Of a stretch of 64,000 nucleotides of DNA, positions 63,307 through 64,000 are shown in pieces. Source of the DNA: Prauserella_A oleivorans (GTDB lineage Bacteria; Actinomycetota; Actinomycetes; Mycobacteriales; Pseudonocardiaceae). The notes under the pieces are model-generated. The model was not told the DNA's origin, did not search any database, and was given only the letters and a program-made list of their open reading frames with translations. Numbering within the stretch: position 1 is the first letter of the stretch; each line of letters opens with the position of its first letter. A program made the translations under genes and the position numbers. The DNA lies in the NCBI RefSeq assembly GCF_042685745.1, contig NZ_JBHUNT010000001.1:434001-498000 (forward strand), given 5' to 3'.

Positions 63307-64000
63307 CCGGAACGACGACACGCGGATCGCGCGGCTCCTCGGACGACTACGAGCACCTCACTCCGCTTTTCGAGGAACTCGTGACGCTCGATGACGATGA
63401 TCCACGACGCGTCGCGTTGCGGGACGAGCTCGTGACGGGGCACCTGCCGCTGGCCGAGCACATCGCGCAGCGGTTCTCCGGGCGAGGAGTGGCCAAGGAA
63501 GACCTGGTGCAGGTCGCCAGGGTCGGGTTGATCAACGCGGTGGACCGGTTCGATCCGCGCCGCGGCTCGGACTTCCTCTCCTTCGCCGTGCCGACGGTGA
63601 TGGGCGAGGTGCGCAGGCACTTCCGCGACACCGGCTGGGTCATCCGGGTGCCGCGCAGGCTCAAGGAACTGCACCTGTCGATCAACAACGCGAGTACACA
63701 GTTGTCGCAGAAGCTCGGCAGGGCGCCGACTCCGAGTGAGATCGCGCAGCACCTCGGCCTCACCCAGGAGGAGGTCTTCGAGGGCCTCGACGCGGGCAAC
63801 GCCTACCACTCCATGTCGCTGGACGAGGTGCTCTCGGGCGACACGGAGAACCTCGCGCTCGGCGACACCCTCGGTGAGGACGACGCGGCGCTCGAGGGCG
63901 TGGAGAACCACGAGACGCTGCAGCCGCTGGTGAAGGAACTGCCGGAACGCGAGCGCAAGATCCTGGCCTTGCGGTTCGTGCACAACATGACCCAGACACA
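63303..64000 (+). CDS. RNA polymerase sigma factor, SigF/SigB group (3' end outside window)
   Basis: The frame starts with GTG at 63303 and runs off the right edge, giving 232 residues without a stop. Region 2 is visible as VARVGLINAVDRFDPRRGSDFLSFAVPTVMGEVRRHFRDTGWVIRVPRRL, region 3 as LGRAPTPSEIAQHLGLTQEEVFEGL, and region 4 begins with LPERERKILALRFVHNMTQT. It matches SigF/SigB stress sigma factors and is coupled to the anti-sigma gene. Confidence 0.92.
   Translation, partial: MTGTTTRGSRGSSDDYEHLTPLFEELVTLDDDDPRRVALRDELVTGHLPLAEHIAQRFSGRGVAKEDLVQVARVGLINAVDRFDPRRGSDFLSFAVPTVMGEVRRHFRDTGWVIRVPRRLKELHLSINNASTQLSQKLGRAPTPSEIAQHLGLTQEEVFEGLDAGNAYHSMSLDEVLSGDTENLALGDTLGEDDAALEGVENHETLQPLVKELPERERKILALRFVHNMTQT

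Overview
The window is high-GC actinobacterial chromosome. GTG starts and 4-bp ATGA/GTGA gene overlaps are common. A PPE/EspG-like trio, a SigF-type sigma factor with its anti-sigma partner, an F420-type oxidoreductase and the codon usage point to Pseudonocardiales (Amycolatopsis or a close relative). That placement is inference. Nothing indicates a plasmid or prophage. No stretch over about 300 bp lacks a gene, RNA or recognisable remnant.

Region 1 (1-4.5 kb, minus strand) is a surface-polysaccharide locus in decay: a GH18-like lipoprotein, a Pro/Glu/Thr-rich membrane-anchored protein with a frameshift, and a polysaccharide deacetylase-GT2 fusion cut by an 868-bp IS5-family element with a TTA target duplication. 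Region 2 (4.7-14.1 kb) holds an acyl-CoA ligase and a 5-oxoprolinase/lactam-type cluster. A biotin carboxylase, a biotin carrier and pxpC/pxpB diverge from pxpA. A second pxpC/pxpB pair with a PucR regulator converges on pxpA. Region 3 (14.1-20.3 kb) holds a DHFR-like reductase, a Mn-catalase, peptide release factor 3, an LLM oxidoreductase with a KstR-like box, and small unknown genes.

Region 4 (20.3-41.5 kb) is the metabolic core. An AcoR/MimR-type regulator diverges from a complete binuclear-iron propane monooxygenase operon: prmA, prmB, prmC, prmD, an amidohydrolase, a DUF59 protein, a zinc alcohol dehydrogenase and a dedicated GroEL. Two identical 15-bp palindromes lie in the divergent region. 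Next come an ABM-type monooxygenase, a DUF779 protein with an aldehyde dehydrogenase, a GAF-domain regulator and a shell-less B12-dependent diol dehydratase operon (small-large-medium, reactivase A and B, HbpS-like). The aldehyde dehydrogenase and diol dehydratase promoters share a 34-bp element with identical spacing, which ties them into one regulon. Inferred flow: propane to propanols, acetone or acetol; 1,2-propanediol to propanal by the dehydratase; propanal to propionate by the aldehyde dehydrogenase.

Region 5 (41.6-51.3 kb) is accessory: a nucleotidyltransferase, MerR and MarR regulators with visible operators, an alpha/beta hydrolase, lipoproteins, a patch of fused gene remnants beside 21-bp tandem repeats, a WXG/polymorphic-toxin locus broken by about five frameshifts with an intact neighbouring immunity-like gene, and tRNA-Arg(ACG) and tRNA-Ser(GCT). 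Region 6 (51.4-64 kb) is mostly housekeeping: acetoacetyl-CoA synthetase, the EspG/PPE/PE-like trio, a dienelactone-hydrolase homologue with an unusual nucleophile, an aminotransferase, a ketopantoate-reductase-like protein, GlmS, a TauE-type transporter, a Vms1/baeRF-like stress protein behind a SigF-type promoter, and an RsbW-like anti-sigma factor with a SigF/SigB-type sigma factor that runs off the window.
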